Made by a program: the position numbers and the translations under genes. Below the pieces are notes generated by a model, which was not told the origin of the DNA, did not search any database, and saw only the letters and a program-made list of their open reading frames with translations. Source: an uncultured Pelagibacteraceae bacterium (GTDB taxonomy: Bacteria > Pseudomonadota > Alphaproteobacteria > Pelagibacterales > Pelagibacteraceae). Taken from it: a stretch of DNA of 44,509 nucleotides. The stretch covers positions 1-44,509 of the forward strand of contig CACFYR010000005.1 in assembly GCA_902570505.1 (NCBI GenBank), written 5' to 3'. Every line of letters begins with the position of its first letter. Position 1 is the stretch's first letter. Positions 1 to 8,998 of the stretch are shown here, one piece after another.

Positions 1-1649
1 CCTTTATCTATGACATATATCTTATCAGAATTTAGTATTGTTGATAATCTATGAGCAATCACAATTGTAGTTCTTCCTTTTGTTAAAAATGTAATAGCTT
101 TTTGTATTTTGTTTTCAGTTTCAGCATCTAAAGAAGATGTAGCCTCGTCTAACAATATTATTGGACTTTTTTTTAAAATAGCTCTAGCAATCGACAATCT
201 TTGTTTTTCTCCGCCTGATAATCTTACTCCATTTTCACCAATTGTTGTTTCATATTTATTGGGCAATTTTTCAATAAATTCATCAGCAAAAGAATATTTT
301 GCAGCATCTTCAATATCTTTTTGAGTAGCTTCTGGATTTGCATAAGCAATATTGTTTTTTATTGTATCGTCAAATAGCGTTGTATCTTGGCTAACAAGTG
401 AAATATGCCTTCTCAATGATGAAATTTTACAATCATAAATTGATTGATTATCAATTCTTATATCTCCATTGTTGGCGTTATAAAATCTGGGTATCAAATT
501 TAAAATTGTAGATTTTCCAGCTCCGCTATGCCCCACAAGAGCAGTCATTTTTTTTCCTGGTAAATTTAAATCTATTGAGTTCAGTACTTTATTTTCATTT
601 TTGGAGTAATTGAATCTGACATTTTTAAAATCAATCTCCCCATTTGATATTGATAACTCAAATGAATTCGGTTTTTCTCTAATCTCTGGAATTTCATCAA
701 TAATTGGTAAAACTTTTCTCGCACCAGAAAGACCTTGTTGAATTACTACATTCAAAGTTGCAAGCGATCTTACAGGTTGGTAAGCTAACATCATAGCGGC
801 TAAAAATGAGAAAAAGTTACTTATTTCCAGTTCATTACTTGCGATAAGTTTAGCGGCAATCAGTATTAAACTAGCAATCATTATACCTGTTAAAAACTCC
901 ATAATTGGAGATGCTCTTACAAACACCTCAGAAATTTTTTTAGAAATTTCTTTTAAGGTTGTGATATATTTATAAGCTCTTTGCTTTTCGTATTCTTCTC
1001 TTTGAAATATTTTTGCAAGTTTATGATTTTTAAATATATCTATTAAATAAGTATTAATTTTTCCAGTTTCAGACATTTGCTGAGTTGTTACTTTCCCCAT
1101 CCTTTTACCTAAAGTTTTTGCAGCATAACTAGCCAGGGGTATCATAACTATTGCTAATAAAGACAGTTTCCAGTTTTGATAAAACATTACTGTAAGTAAA
1201 CCAATTAATGTTAAAGAGTCTTTAAACAAATTTAATACACCTGTAGCTACTAAATTAATTATCAAGCCTACATCATTACCTAAATTAGTTATAAACTTTC
1301 CAGAATGTTTATTATCAATTAGTTTTGTATCAGCATATATTAAGCTGTTGAACATATCTAACTGTATATCTTTACGAACTTCTTCAGATACCCCAATCAT
1401 GATTTTCTTTGCCAAATAAAGAGAACCACCTTTAATTGCAAATGCCAATACGATAAAACCTGGTATTATATAAATTAACTTTTGATCTTGATTAATAAAT
1501 AATTTTTCAATGGCAGGATCAAGTAAATAAGCAACAGCAGAAGTACTTCCAGCTAAAAGAACAGTAAAAAATACAGAAAGAAATATTTTATTTAAATAAT
1601 TTTTTGTATAATCTCTAAATAATCTTTTAAGTATTTCAATATTTGTCAT
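1..1649 (-). CDS. msbA: ABC transporter, fused permease/ATPase, MsbA-like (partial, runs off left edge)
   Basis: Open minus-strand frame from ATG at 1649 to the window edge; translation contains Walker A GHSGAGKST, signature LSGGEKQRLSIARA, Walker B IILLDEATSSLD and H-loop IAHRLST after a TM domain. Absent from the ORF track because truncated. Confidence 0.9.
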   Translation of the reverse strand, partial: MTNIEILKRLFRDYTKNYLNKIFLSVFFTVLLAGSTSAVAYLLDPAIEKLFINQDQKLIYIIPGFIVLAFAIKGGSLYLAKKIMIGVSEEVRKDIQLDMFNSLIYADTKLIDNKHSGKFITNLGNDVGLIINLVATGVLNLFKDSLTLIGLLTVMFYQNWKLSLLAIVMIPLASYAAKTLGKRMGKVTTQQMSETGKINTYLIDIFKNHKLAKIFQREEYEKQRAYKYITTLKEISKKISEVFVRASPIMEFLTGIMIASLILIAAKLIASNELEISNFFSFLAAMMLAYQPVRSLATLNVVIQQGLSGARKVLPIIDEIPEIREKPNSFELSISNGEIDFKNVRFNYSKNENKVLNSIDLNLPGKKMTALVGHSGAGKSTILNLIPRFYNANNGDIRIDNQSIYDCKISSLRRHISLVSQDTTLFDDTIKNNIAYANPEATQKDIEDAAKYSFADEFIEKLPNKYETTIGENGVRLSGGEKQRLSIARAILKKSPIILLDEATSSLDAETENKIQKAITFLTKGRTTIVIAHRLSTILNSDKIYVIDK

Positions 1650-2516
1650 TTATAATTTTCCTAAAAATAAATTAAAAAACACTAAAAACCCTAAAAGATT
1701 ATTGGATTTAAAAATATTTAAGCAGCTTTCTGATGATTTAAAATTTATTTTTTTTAACTGAATGTAAAACAAATGAGCAAATATAATAATCAACAAAATA
1801 AAATAAATTTTATTAAACTCCATTATAAATCCTGTAAATATTAATGATAAAAAGAAAATTAGGTAACATAAGTTTAGAAATATAATTGGGTTTTTTTTGA
1901 ATTTTATTGAAGTTGATTTTAGTCCTATTATTTCATCATCATTTATATCTTGAAAGCCATATATAGTGTCGTAACCAAGTGTCCAAAATATGGCTCCTAT
2001 GTATAAGATAATAGGAGCTAGATCTATAGTGTTATTAACTGACACCCATCCAAGAATTAAACCGTAATTAAAAGTTATACCTAAAAAGAGCTGTGGCCAA
2101 TATGTGTATCTTTTCATAAGCGGATAAGTGAATGCTAAGGGCATAGAAATTAATGCTAAAAAAATTGTCAACAAATTAAAGTTAATTAAAACTAAAAATG
2201 CAAGTAAGCACAATGCTGTCGCATACATCAAAGCAGTTTTAACCGAAACTTTACCTGATGCCAAAGGTCTATTTTTTGTTCTTTGTACCTTTTTGTCATA
2301 ATTTCTATCAATAATATCATTTACAATACATCCTGCTGATCTCATTAAAATAGATCCTAATAAAAATAAAATTATATAAAAAAAAAATATATTTTTACTA
2401 TCTAAAAAATTAAATCCGGCAGTGAGTCCCCAAGCACAAGGCCAAAATAACAACATATAGCCTATTGGTCTTTTTAATCTCGTGAGATCTAAAAATATTT
2501 GCAATTTTTCTGACAT
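1650..2516 (-). CDS. ubiA: 4-hydroxybenzoate polyprenyltransferase
   Basis: UbiA-family motifs: MRSAGCIVNDIIDRNYDKKVQRTKNRPLASG and second Asp-rich motif GFQDINDDEIIGLKSTS. Confidence 0.93.
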   Translation of the reverse strand: MSEKLQIFLDLTRLKRPIGYMLLFWPCAWGLTAGFNFLDSKNIFFFYIILFLLGSILMRSAGCIVNDIIDRNYDKKVQRTKNRPLASGKVSVKTALMYATALCLLAFLVLINFNLLTIFLALISMPLAFTYPLMKRYTYWPQLFLGITFNYGLILGWVSVNNTIDLAPIILYIGAIFWTLGYDTIYGFQDINDDEIIGLKSTSIKFKKNPIIFLNLCYLIFFLSLIFTGFIMEFNKIYFILLIIIFAHLFYIQLKKINFKSSESCLNIFKSNNLLGFLVFFNLFLGKL

Positions 2517-2566
2517 AATTTATTTGTAAATAACAAAGCAATTTAACTTAATCAATTCGAAACATT

Positions 2567-2974
2567 ATGAATATAGACTATACTGTTACTGCACTTATGT
2601 TCCCTGCAATACCGCTTATTATGGCTGTTTATAGTAACAGATTTCACACTTTAAGTAATTTAATTAGAAAAATACATGATGAGTATGTATTTGAAAAACA
2701 CACACCGCCTGAATGGAGAAGTCAATTACTTAATTTAAATAATAGAATAAGTGTATTAAAATTTTCTATTTTATTTGCTGCTTTTGGTTTCTTATTTAAT
2801 ATGGGTACTGTATTTGCTTTGTATTTAGACGAAGTTTTTTTAGCAAGAATTATTTTTGCGTCTTGTTGCTTGTCAATGATGATTTCAATAATATTTTTTA
2901 TAAGGGAAATACAAATTTCTACAAAGGCTCTTAAGCTTCATTTGTCTGATATGGATGTAAAGTTTAAGGAGTAA
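2567..2974 (+). CDS. DUF2721-like membrane protein
   Basis: 135 aa, predicted TM segments, pattern ...PAIPLIMAVYSNRFHTLSNLIR...; function unknown. Confidence 0.65.
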   Translation: MNIDYTVTALMFPAIPLIMAVYSNRFHTLSNLIRKIHDEYVFEKHTPPEWRSQLLNLNNRISVLKFSILFAAFGFLFNMGTVFALYLDEVFLARIIFASCCLSMMISIIFFIREIQISTKALKLHLSDMDVKFKE

Positions 2975-3935
2975 TAATAGCTGGTCCAATAATTTTTCTA
3001 TTTTCTAAATCTTGGTGAGCTTGAACAACTTCATTTAATAAATATTTGTTATGTAGTTTAATGATAACTTTTTTTGATTTAATCATTTCAAAAAGTTTAT
3101 TAGCTGCCTCATCTAATTCACCTCTAGTAGATGTATAGTGAGCGATGCTTGGTCTTGTTAAATATAATCCCTTAGGTGCTATCAACTTACCTACATCTAA
3201 AGGTTCTAATTTACCTGAAGCATTTCCAAAAGATACAAATGTTCCCCTCATTTTTAAAGACATTATAGATTTTTCCATAGTGACTTTACCAACACCATCG
3301 TAAACAACAGGGAGTCCTTGGTTATCGGTTATCTTCATAACCTCTTTTTGAAAGTCATCTTTGTTATAATTTATTACATGTGCACAACCATACTCTTTTG
3401 CAATTTCAATTTTCTCGTCAGAGCCGACGGTTCCTATAACTTTACAGCCAAGACTTTTAGCCCACTGACAAAAAATTTGACCAACTCCTCCAGCAGCTGC
3501 GTGAAATAACACAGTTTCACCAGATTTAGCTTCGTATGTTTTATGCAAAAGATAAAAAGTAGTTAAACCTTTTGTCATTATTGCAGCAACTATTTCCAAG
3601 TCAATTTCATCAGGAACTTTAACTAAACTTTTTGTAGGATAAATTCTATGAGTTGCGTAAGAACCTATAGGAGCAGCAGCATAGCAAACTTTATCTCCAA
3701 CTTTAAACCCATCTGTATCTGAACCGACTTTTTCAATTATACCAGCACCCTCTAAACCAATTCCAGATGGGAGAGGAACTGGGTACAAACCAGATCTATG
3801 ATATGTGTCTATATAGTTAAGACCAATTGCAACTTGTTTAATAAGAACTTCACCGTTACTTGGGTCAGCTAGCTTTATATCCTTAAGTTCTAAAACTTCT
3901 GGTCCGCCTGTTTTTTTAATCTCAACTGCTTTCAT
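2964..3935 (-). CDS. NADPH:quinone oxidoreductase (zinc-independent MDR family)
   Basis: MDR family, AAAGGVGQIFCQWAKSLGCKVIGTVGS nucleotide-binding motif, N-terminal MKAVEIKKTGGPEVLEL. Confidence 0.9.
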   Translation of the reverse strand: MKAVEIKKTGGPEVLELKDIKLADPSNGEVLIKQVAIGLNYIDTYHRSGLYPVPLPSGIGLEGAGIIEKVGSDTDGFKVGDKVCYAAAPIGSYATHRIYPTKSLVKVPDEIDLEIVAAIMTKGLTTFYLLHKTYEAKSGETVLFHAAAGGVGQIFCQWAKSLGCKVIGTVGSDEKIEIAKEYGCAHVINYNKDDFQKEVMKITDNQGLPVVYDGVGKVTMEKSIMSLKMRGTFVSFGNASGKLEPLDVGKLIAPKGLYLTRPSIAHYTSTRGELDEAANKLFEMIKSKKVIIKLHNKYLLNEVVQAHQDLENRKIIGPAIITP

Positions 3936-4771
3936 TATTTGACAAAAGTCCCATTATGAAAATCATTAACTGCCTCTAAAATTTCTGATTTTGTATTCAT
4001 AACAAAAGGACCACCTCTAGCTATTTGTTCATTAATAGGTTTTCCAGAAATTAACAAAAATTTAGCTCTTGTAATACCTTTTACTTTAAGTTTTTGTCCT
4101 TTTGATAACAAAATTAAATTTGAACCATTTAATTTTTTGTGTTCTATATCTCCTATCTTTATTTCACCATTCACCAGATATATGAGAGAATTATGTGATG
4201 AAGGTAAAGAAAAATTGAAATATTTCTCCTTATTTAGTTCTACATCAAAATAAATTGGTTCGACGTTGTGACCTTTAATAGGGCCCTCAGCATTTTCAAA
4301 TTTACCAGCTATAGTTTTAACTTGTTTCTCCTCATCTTTATAAACCTGCATTTCATTTGAGTTGATGTAAATATAATCAGGTTTCGACATTTTGAGTTTT
4401 GCTGGCATATTAATCCACAATTGAAAACCTTGTAGTTTGCCCCCTGTCATTGCCGGCATTTCAGAGTGAATTATGCCGCTACCTGTTTTCATCCACTGAA
4501 CATCACCAGCTTTCATCTTTCCTTTTGCACCAGTGCTATCCTCGTGTTCAAACTCTCCATGAAGCATGTAAGTTACAGTCTCAATACCTCTATGAGGGTG
4601 AGCAGGAAACCCACCAATATAATCATCTTTATCTTCAGAACCAAATTCGTCTAACATTAAAAATGGATCGTAATAATTTGGTTCCACTCCTATGCTTCTT
4701 TTTAGTTTTACTCCCGCACCGTCCGATGAAAGAGTCGGCTCAATAATTTTGTCTATTTCTATTTGTTCCAT
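3935..4771 (-). CDS. Pirin family protein
   Basis: DPFLMLDEFG, FPAHPHRGIETVTYMLHGEFEHEDS, GDVQWMKTGSGIIHSEMP pirin motifs. Confidence 0.93.
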   Translation of the reverse strand: MEQIEIDKIIEPTLSSDGAGVKLKRSIGVEPNYYDPFLMLDEFGSEDKDDYIGGFPAHPHRGIETVTYMLHGEFEHEDSTGAKGKMKAGDVQWMKTGSGIIHSEMPAMTGGKLQGFQLWINMPAKLKMSKPDYIYINSNEMQVYKDEEKQVKTIAGKFENAEGPIKGHNVEPIYFDVELNKEKYFNFSLPSSHNSLIYLVNGEIKIGDIEHKKLNGSNLILLSKGQKLKVKGITRAKFLLISGKPINEQIARGGPFVMNTKSEILEAVNDFHNGTFVK

Positions 4772-5145
4772 TATTTTTTTATACTATCAAAACTATATTT
4801 TTTAGCACCATTTACTACAATAAATAGAAAACCTCCAGCCAAGGCTATATTTTTTAGAAATGATGTAATTTGACTTTGATTTGAAAAATCCGTGTGAAAA
4901 ATTAGTGCTGTGGTTATACAAAAAGCAGCTAATAAAAAAGCTGATATTTTAGTTTTATATCCAATTATTACTAAAATCGGAGCAGCAAGTTCTAATATAA
5001 TAGTTGGAGTTAATAAAATACCCGGGACATTATAGCTCTCCATCCATTCTAATGTTCCTTCATAATTTAAAATTTTAAAGTAACCATTTATTAAAAATAA
5101 TAAAGATATGAAAATTCTACCTAATAAGTCTAATATATTTGCCAT
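4771..5145 (-). CDS. DoxX family membrane protein
   Basis: 124 aa with DoxX-like N-terminus (LGRIFISLLFLINGYFKI) and TM helices. Confidence 0.82.
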   Translation of the reverse strand: MANILDLLGRIFISLLFLINGYFKILNYEGTLEWMESYNVPGILLTPTIILELAAPILVIIGYKTKISAFLLAAFCITTALIFHTDFSNQSQITSFLKNIALAGGFLFIVVNGAKKYSFDSIKK

Positions 5146-5163
5146 AATGAAAGATTTAATTTT

Positions 5164-5829
5164 TTATTTAATAATATCAAGTAGACCTTTTAGACTATTG
5201 ATTTGATTTTTTGGCTTATAATCTAGATAATCAAAAATATTTTTGTTTCTATTTACCCAAATAGATTGATATCCATAATTGCCGCCACCAGATACATCCC
5301 AAGTGTTTGAACTTAAAAAAATAACTTCATTTTTTTTAATACCGTATTTTTTAATAGGAATATCATAAACCTTTGTGTCTGGTTTATAAACTCCAACCTC
5401 CTCTATTGAAAAAATATCATCAAAGAAACTCTCTAGATTATTTGTTTTAACCAACTCATTTAATAGTTCGGGGGTCCCATTTGAAAGTATAGCTAATTTG
5501 TATTTTTTTTCCTTAAGTGATTTTAAAGTCTCTAAAACTTCTTCAAAAGGAGATAATACTTTATATAAATTTAATAAATCATTTTTCATAGAGTTTTCTA
5601 TTTTGTAAGCCTCCATTGATTTTTTTAAACTATCTTCTGTTACCTGCCAAAAATCTTTATGTCTATTCATTAAACTTCTTAACCAAGTATATTCTAACTG
5701 AGTAGTTCTCCAGTGGTTGGCAAAATCTTCCCATTTTTCACCGATTTTATTTTTACATTTTTCTGCTGCAGAATTTACATCAAATAATGTTCCGTATGCA
5801 TCAAAAATTATTGCTTTAATATTATTCAT
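5164..5829 (-). CDS. Haloacid dehalogenase type II (HAD superfamily)
   Basis: FDAYGTLFDVNSAAE motif I, LAILSNGTPELL motif II, conserved K in VYKPDTKVY, late SSNTWDVSGGGNYG. Confidence 0.9.
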   Translation of the reverse strand: MNNIKAIIFDAYGTLFDVNSAAEKCKNKIGEKWEDFANHWRTTQLEYTWLRSLMNRHKDFWQVTEDSLKKSMEAYKIENSMKNDLLNLYKVLSPFEEVLETLKSLKEKKYKLAILSNGTPELLNELVKTNNLESFFDDIFSIEEVGVYKPDTKVYDIPIKKYGIKKNEVIFLSSNTWDVSGGGNYGYQSIWVNRNKNIFDYLDYKPKNQINSLKGLLDIIK

Positions 5830-5844
5830 AATTAAACTTATTAA

Positions 5845-6549
5845 ATGACTTATATTAGATTATTCTATAAAGAAAAATTGTCAGATAATTTAATCTCAAA
5901 TCTAGATAAATCTCAGTCTCATTATATTTCAAAAGTAATGAGAATTAAAGAGGGTGAAAGTTTTTCTTTATTTAACGATGGCGGTGAATGGCAAGCAAGA
6001 ATAAAAGAAATTAAAAAAGGTATTGTAAATTTTGCTATTGTAAAAAAATTAAAACATGAGGAAAATAATAATGAGATATGGTTAGCATTTACTCCCATTA
6101 AATTAAACTACTTGAATTTTATGATACAAAAAGCAACTGAACTTGGTGTCACCAAATTTATTCCAATACTTACCGAAAGAACTATAGTTAGAAATTTAAA
6201 TTTAGAAAGATTAAGTAAAATAATTATTGAAGCATCAGAGCAATCAAATCGTATTAAATTACCTAAATTAGAAAAATTAATTAAATTTGATGAATTTATG
6301 AAGCTTTATAAAGATACCGATATTATTTTCGGAGATCTTAATTCTACAAATAATGAAATTAATATAAAAAAAGATAATCCTTTATGTGTTTTAATTGGCC
6401 CGGAGGGAGACTTTTCCGAAAAAGAGCGAAAAGAAATTCTTAATTTAAAAAATATGAAATCTATTAAAATAAATAAAAACATTTTGAGATCAGAGACGGC
6501 TGCGGTATCAATAATATCAATAATTAGTTTTAAAATTCTATCTCAATAA
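5845..6549 (+). CDS. rsmE: 16S rRNA (uracil1498-N3)-methyltransferase
   Basis: IQKATELGVTKFIPILTERT, EASEQSNR, IGPEGDFSEKE, LRSETAAVSIIS motifs. Confidence 0.95.
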   Translation: MTYIRLFYKEKLSDNLISNLDKSQSHYISKVMRIKEGESFSLFNDGGEWQARIKEIKKGIVNFAIVKKLKHEENNNEIWLAFTPIKLNYLNFMIQKATELGVTKFIPILTERTIVRNLNLERLSKIIIEASEQSNRIKLPKLEKLIKFDEFMKLYKDTDIIFGDLNSTNNEINIKKDNPLCVLIGPEGDFSEKERKEILNLKNMKSIKINKNILRSETAAVSIISIISFKILSQ

Positions 6550-7128
6550 TTTATCTATTTTTTTAAACATATCTTCATATGCAGCGTGATGACTTATACG
6601 ATCTAGATATTTTCCATTTTTTAATAATAGTACTGATGAGCTATGATTAATTAAATAATTGCCCTCTTCAGTAAATATTTTTTCAGATAAAACGCCCCAT
6701 GACTGTGATAGTAAAAAAACTTTTTTTGGATCACCTGTAATTCCAAAAATATCATTATCAAAACCATCTAAATAATTTTTTATAACCTTTGGTGTATCTC
6801 TTGTAGGATCAATGCTAACAAAAAAAACTTTAAATTTTTCTTTTTTTTTAGCTTCGAGTTCATTTATCACTAAATCTAAATTGTATAATGTCATTGGACA
6901 TATATCAGGACAGTTTGTGAAACCAAAAAATATTGCAGTTAAAGGACCATCAAATGATTTTTCAGTTATAGTTTTATTATTTACATCTTTTAAAGAAAAT
7001 TCTGAACCTTTGAAGGATGCGACCATATCATCTTTTTTTTCTTTGATGTTTAAAAAAACCGGAAGCATTAAAAATATAAATAAAAATAGGCATCCAGATA
7101 TTATTGTAATTGAGGTTTTTAATTTCAT
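6538..7128 (-). CDS. SCO1/SenC copper chaperone for cytochrome c oxidase
   Basis: GFTNCPDICPMTLYNL copper motif and conserved His in LINHSSSVLLL; start taken as internal MKLKTS (ORF extends to 7152). Confidence 0.9.
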   Translation of the reverse strand: MKLKTSITIISGCLFLFIFLMLPVFLNIKEKKDDMVASFKGSEFSLKDVNNKTITEKSFDGPLTAIFFGFTNCPDICPMTLYNLDLVINELEAKKKEKFKVFFVSIDPTRDTPKVIKNYLDGFDNDIFGITGDPKKVFLLSQSWGVLSEKIFTEEGNYLINHSSSVLLLKNGKYLDRISHHAAYEDMFKKIDKLLR

Positions 7129-7164
7129 AGTTGATAATGCTTTATAAATCACTATATAAAATCT

Positions 7165-7845
7165 ATGTCTAGTTTTTTAAAGAAAATTTTTGGCACAATT
7201 ATAGAGAAACCTTGGGAAGCTGAGAGAGCTCAAGTCGATGATGCTCATAGCGGTCAAACTTTTGATTTATCCGTTCAAAAATCAGCTGTGATAATTATCT
7301 TTGGTATTGCTACAGTCCTATTTAGTTTAATTTTTACTGGTTACATATACAGTGTTCCACCAGAGCAGGATACTAAATATTTGTTGAAACCCAACCTTCT
7401 TTGGATTAACACCTTTATACTTTTTGTTATCTCATTTTACTTCAACAAAACTACAAATGAATTAAAAAAATCTGAAATAATAAACATAAAAAAAAATTTA
7501 TTAATAATAGGTGGTTTAAGTTATCTTTTTTTATTTGGGCAAGTAGCTTTTTGGATTCAATTAATGAAAAGTGGAAATTATGTTCAGACAAATAACTATT
7601 TTTCCTCATTCTATATTTTTACGGCCCTACATGGACTGCATCTACTTGGAGGTCTTTTTTTCTGGGGAAAAGTTGCCTCAAGAGTATTAAAAACAAAAAA
7701 GGAAAAAATTTTAGATGAAGAAAAAAATATATCCGCACTATCAATGTATTGGACATTTCTTCTCGTAGTTTGGTTAGCATTCTTTTTAATGATATATGTT
7801 TTTAATGATGCTTTTATAGAGTGGTGTAAAACTCTTGTGGCTTAG
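7165..7845 (+). CDS. Heme-copper oxidase subunit III-like protein (paralogue 1)
   Basis: WIQLMKSGNYVQTNNYFSSFYIFTALHGLHLLGGLFFW...YWTFLLVVWLAFF resembles the COX3 fold. Confidence 0.82.
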   Translation: MSSFLKKIFGTIIEKPWEAERAQVDDAHSGQTFDLSVQKSAVIIIFGIATVLFSLIFTGYIYSVPPEQDTKYLLKPNLLWINTFILFVISFYFNKTTNELKKSEIINIKKNLLIIGGLSYLFLFGQVAFWIQLMKSGNYVQTNNYFSSFYIFTALHGLHLLGGLFFWGKVASRVLKTKKEKILDEEKNISALSMYWTFLLVVWLAFFLMIYVFNDAFIEWCKTLVA

Positions 7846-8033
7846 AGAAACAGTACCAATATCGAGCCGACTACCGCAACCACAATAAGCAAAATATTTA
7901 CTGACTTTAAGTACCTCTTTGTTTCGGGTTTCACCCCGTCTTTTTTAAATGCCCCAGCTCCTAATGAGATAACAATGTAGAACAATAAAACTAGAGCTAA
8001 AATTGCAACAAGTATTCCGAATTTTCCTAACAT
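7842..8033 (-). CDS. Small two-TM membrane protein of unknown function
   Basis: 63-aa ORF with two hydrophobic segments flanking GAFKKDGVKPETKRYLK; weak AAGG upstream of ATG; fills the space between two cox genes. Confidence 0.6.
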   Translation of the reverse strand: MLGKFGILVAILALVLLFYIVISLGAGAFKKDGVKPETKRYLKSVNILLIVVAVVGSILVLFL

Positions 8034-8119
8034 TTTAAGCCTTATACAAGTTAATTATAATCATTTGGAAGACATTTTGTCATAGGTTTTTATTAAATTT
8101 CTCTTATATAAAAATCTTC

Positions 8120-8995
8120 ATGCATGCTGGTATAATATTTCTGTTAGTAATAGTGGGTTCAGTTTTATTCCACATTTTCACACCTTGGTACTGGACTGAC
8201 ATAGCTTCAAACTGGCAAGGTATGGATGACACTATAACCTTGACCTTTTGGGTAGGTGGAGGTGTATTCGTGGCAGTTTGTTTGTTCATGGTTTATTGTG
8301 TTTTTCGATATTCATATAAAGAGGGTAGAAAAGCAGAATACAAACCAGAGGACAAAAAATTAGAAAAAATTTTAACGTGGGCAACAACACTAGGAGTTGC
8401 AGCTTTGCTGGCGCCAGGTTTAATAATTTGGAATCAATATGTAAATGTCCCAAAAAATGCAATAGAGGTAGACGTAATGGCTTGGCAATGGGGATGGCAA
8501 TATAGGTTGCCTGGTGAAGATGGAAAACTTGGAACCACAAAAGTTACAAACATTAATGACGAAAATCCTTTTGGTATTAATGTAGACGATCCATTTGGCA
8601 GAGATGATATTCTTGTTCAAAGTGATTTTATAAATTTAGAAAACAATAAGCCAGTAAAAATTTTATTAAGATCTGTTGACGTGCTGCATAATTGGTATGT
8701 TCCACAATTTAGATCTAAAATGGATGCAGTTCCAGGTATTGTAACGTATTACTGGTTTGAACCAAATAAAGTAGGGGAGTACGAAGTTTTATGTGCTGAG
8801 TACTGTGGAGTAGGACATTACGCTATGAGAGGTGGAGTAGAAGTTCAAAGTACTGAGGATTACAATAAATGGTTGTCCGAGCAAGAAACTTTCCAGGATT
8901 TGATTGCTAAACAACAAAAATTAGAATTTGAAAACAAAAAATTAGTAAAGAATAACAATTTAATTTTAAACAAAGATATATATAAAGAGGAATAA
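8120..8995 (+). CDS. coxB: Cytochrome c oxidase subunit II
   Basis: CuA site CAEYCGVGHYAMRGG, VLHNWYVPQF, aromatic WQWGWQYRLPG. Confidence 0.95.
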   Translation: MHAGIIFLLVIVGSVLFHIFTPWYWTDIASNWQGMDDTITLTFWVGGGVFVAVCLFMVYCVFRYSYKEGRKAEYKPEDKKLEKILTWATTLGVAALLAPGLIIWNQYVNVPKNAIEVDVMAWQWGWQYRLPGEDGKLGTTKVTNINDENPFGINVDDPFGRDDILVQSDFINLENNKPVKILLRSVDVLHNWYVPQFRSKMDAVPGIVTYYWFEPNKVGEYEVLCAEYCGVGHYAMRGGVEVQSTEDYNKWLSEQETFQDLIAKQQKLEFENKKLVKNNNLILNKDIYKEE

Positions 8996-8998
8996 TTT

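Noticed and set aside
4450-4746. Plus-strand ORFs antisense to the pirin gene
   Set aside because: Shadow ORFs of a confidently identified gene.
8034-8119. Possible sigma70 promoter upstream of coxB (TTGTCA ... TTATAT)
   Set aside because: Spacing (~21 nt) is poor and such hexamers are common in AT-rich DNA; not supportable without TSS data.
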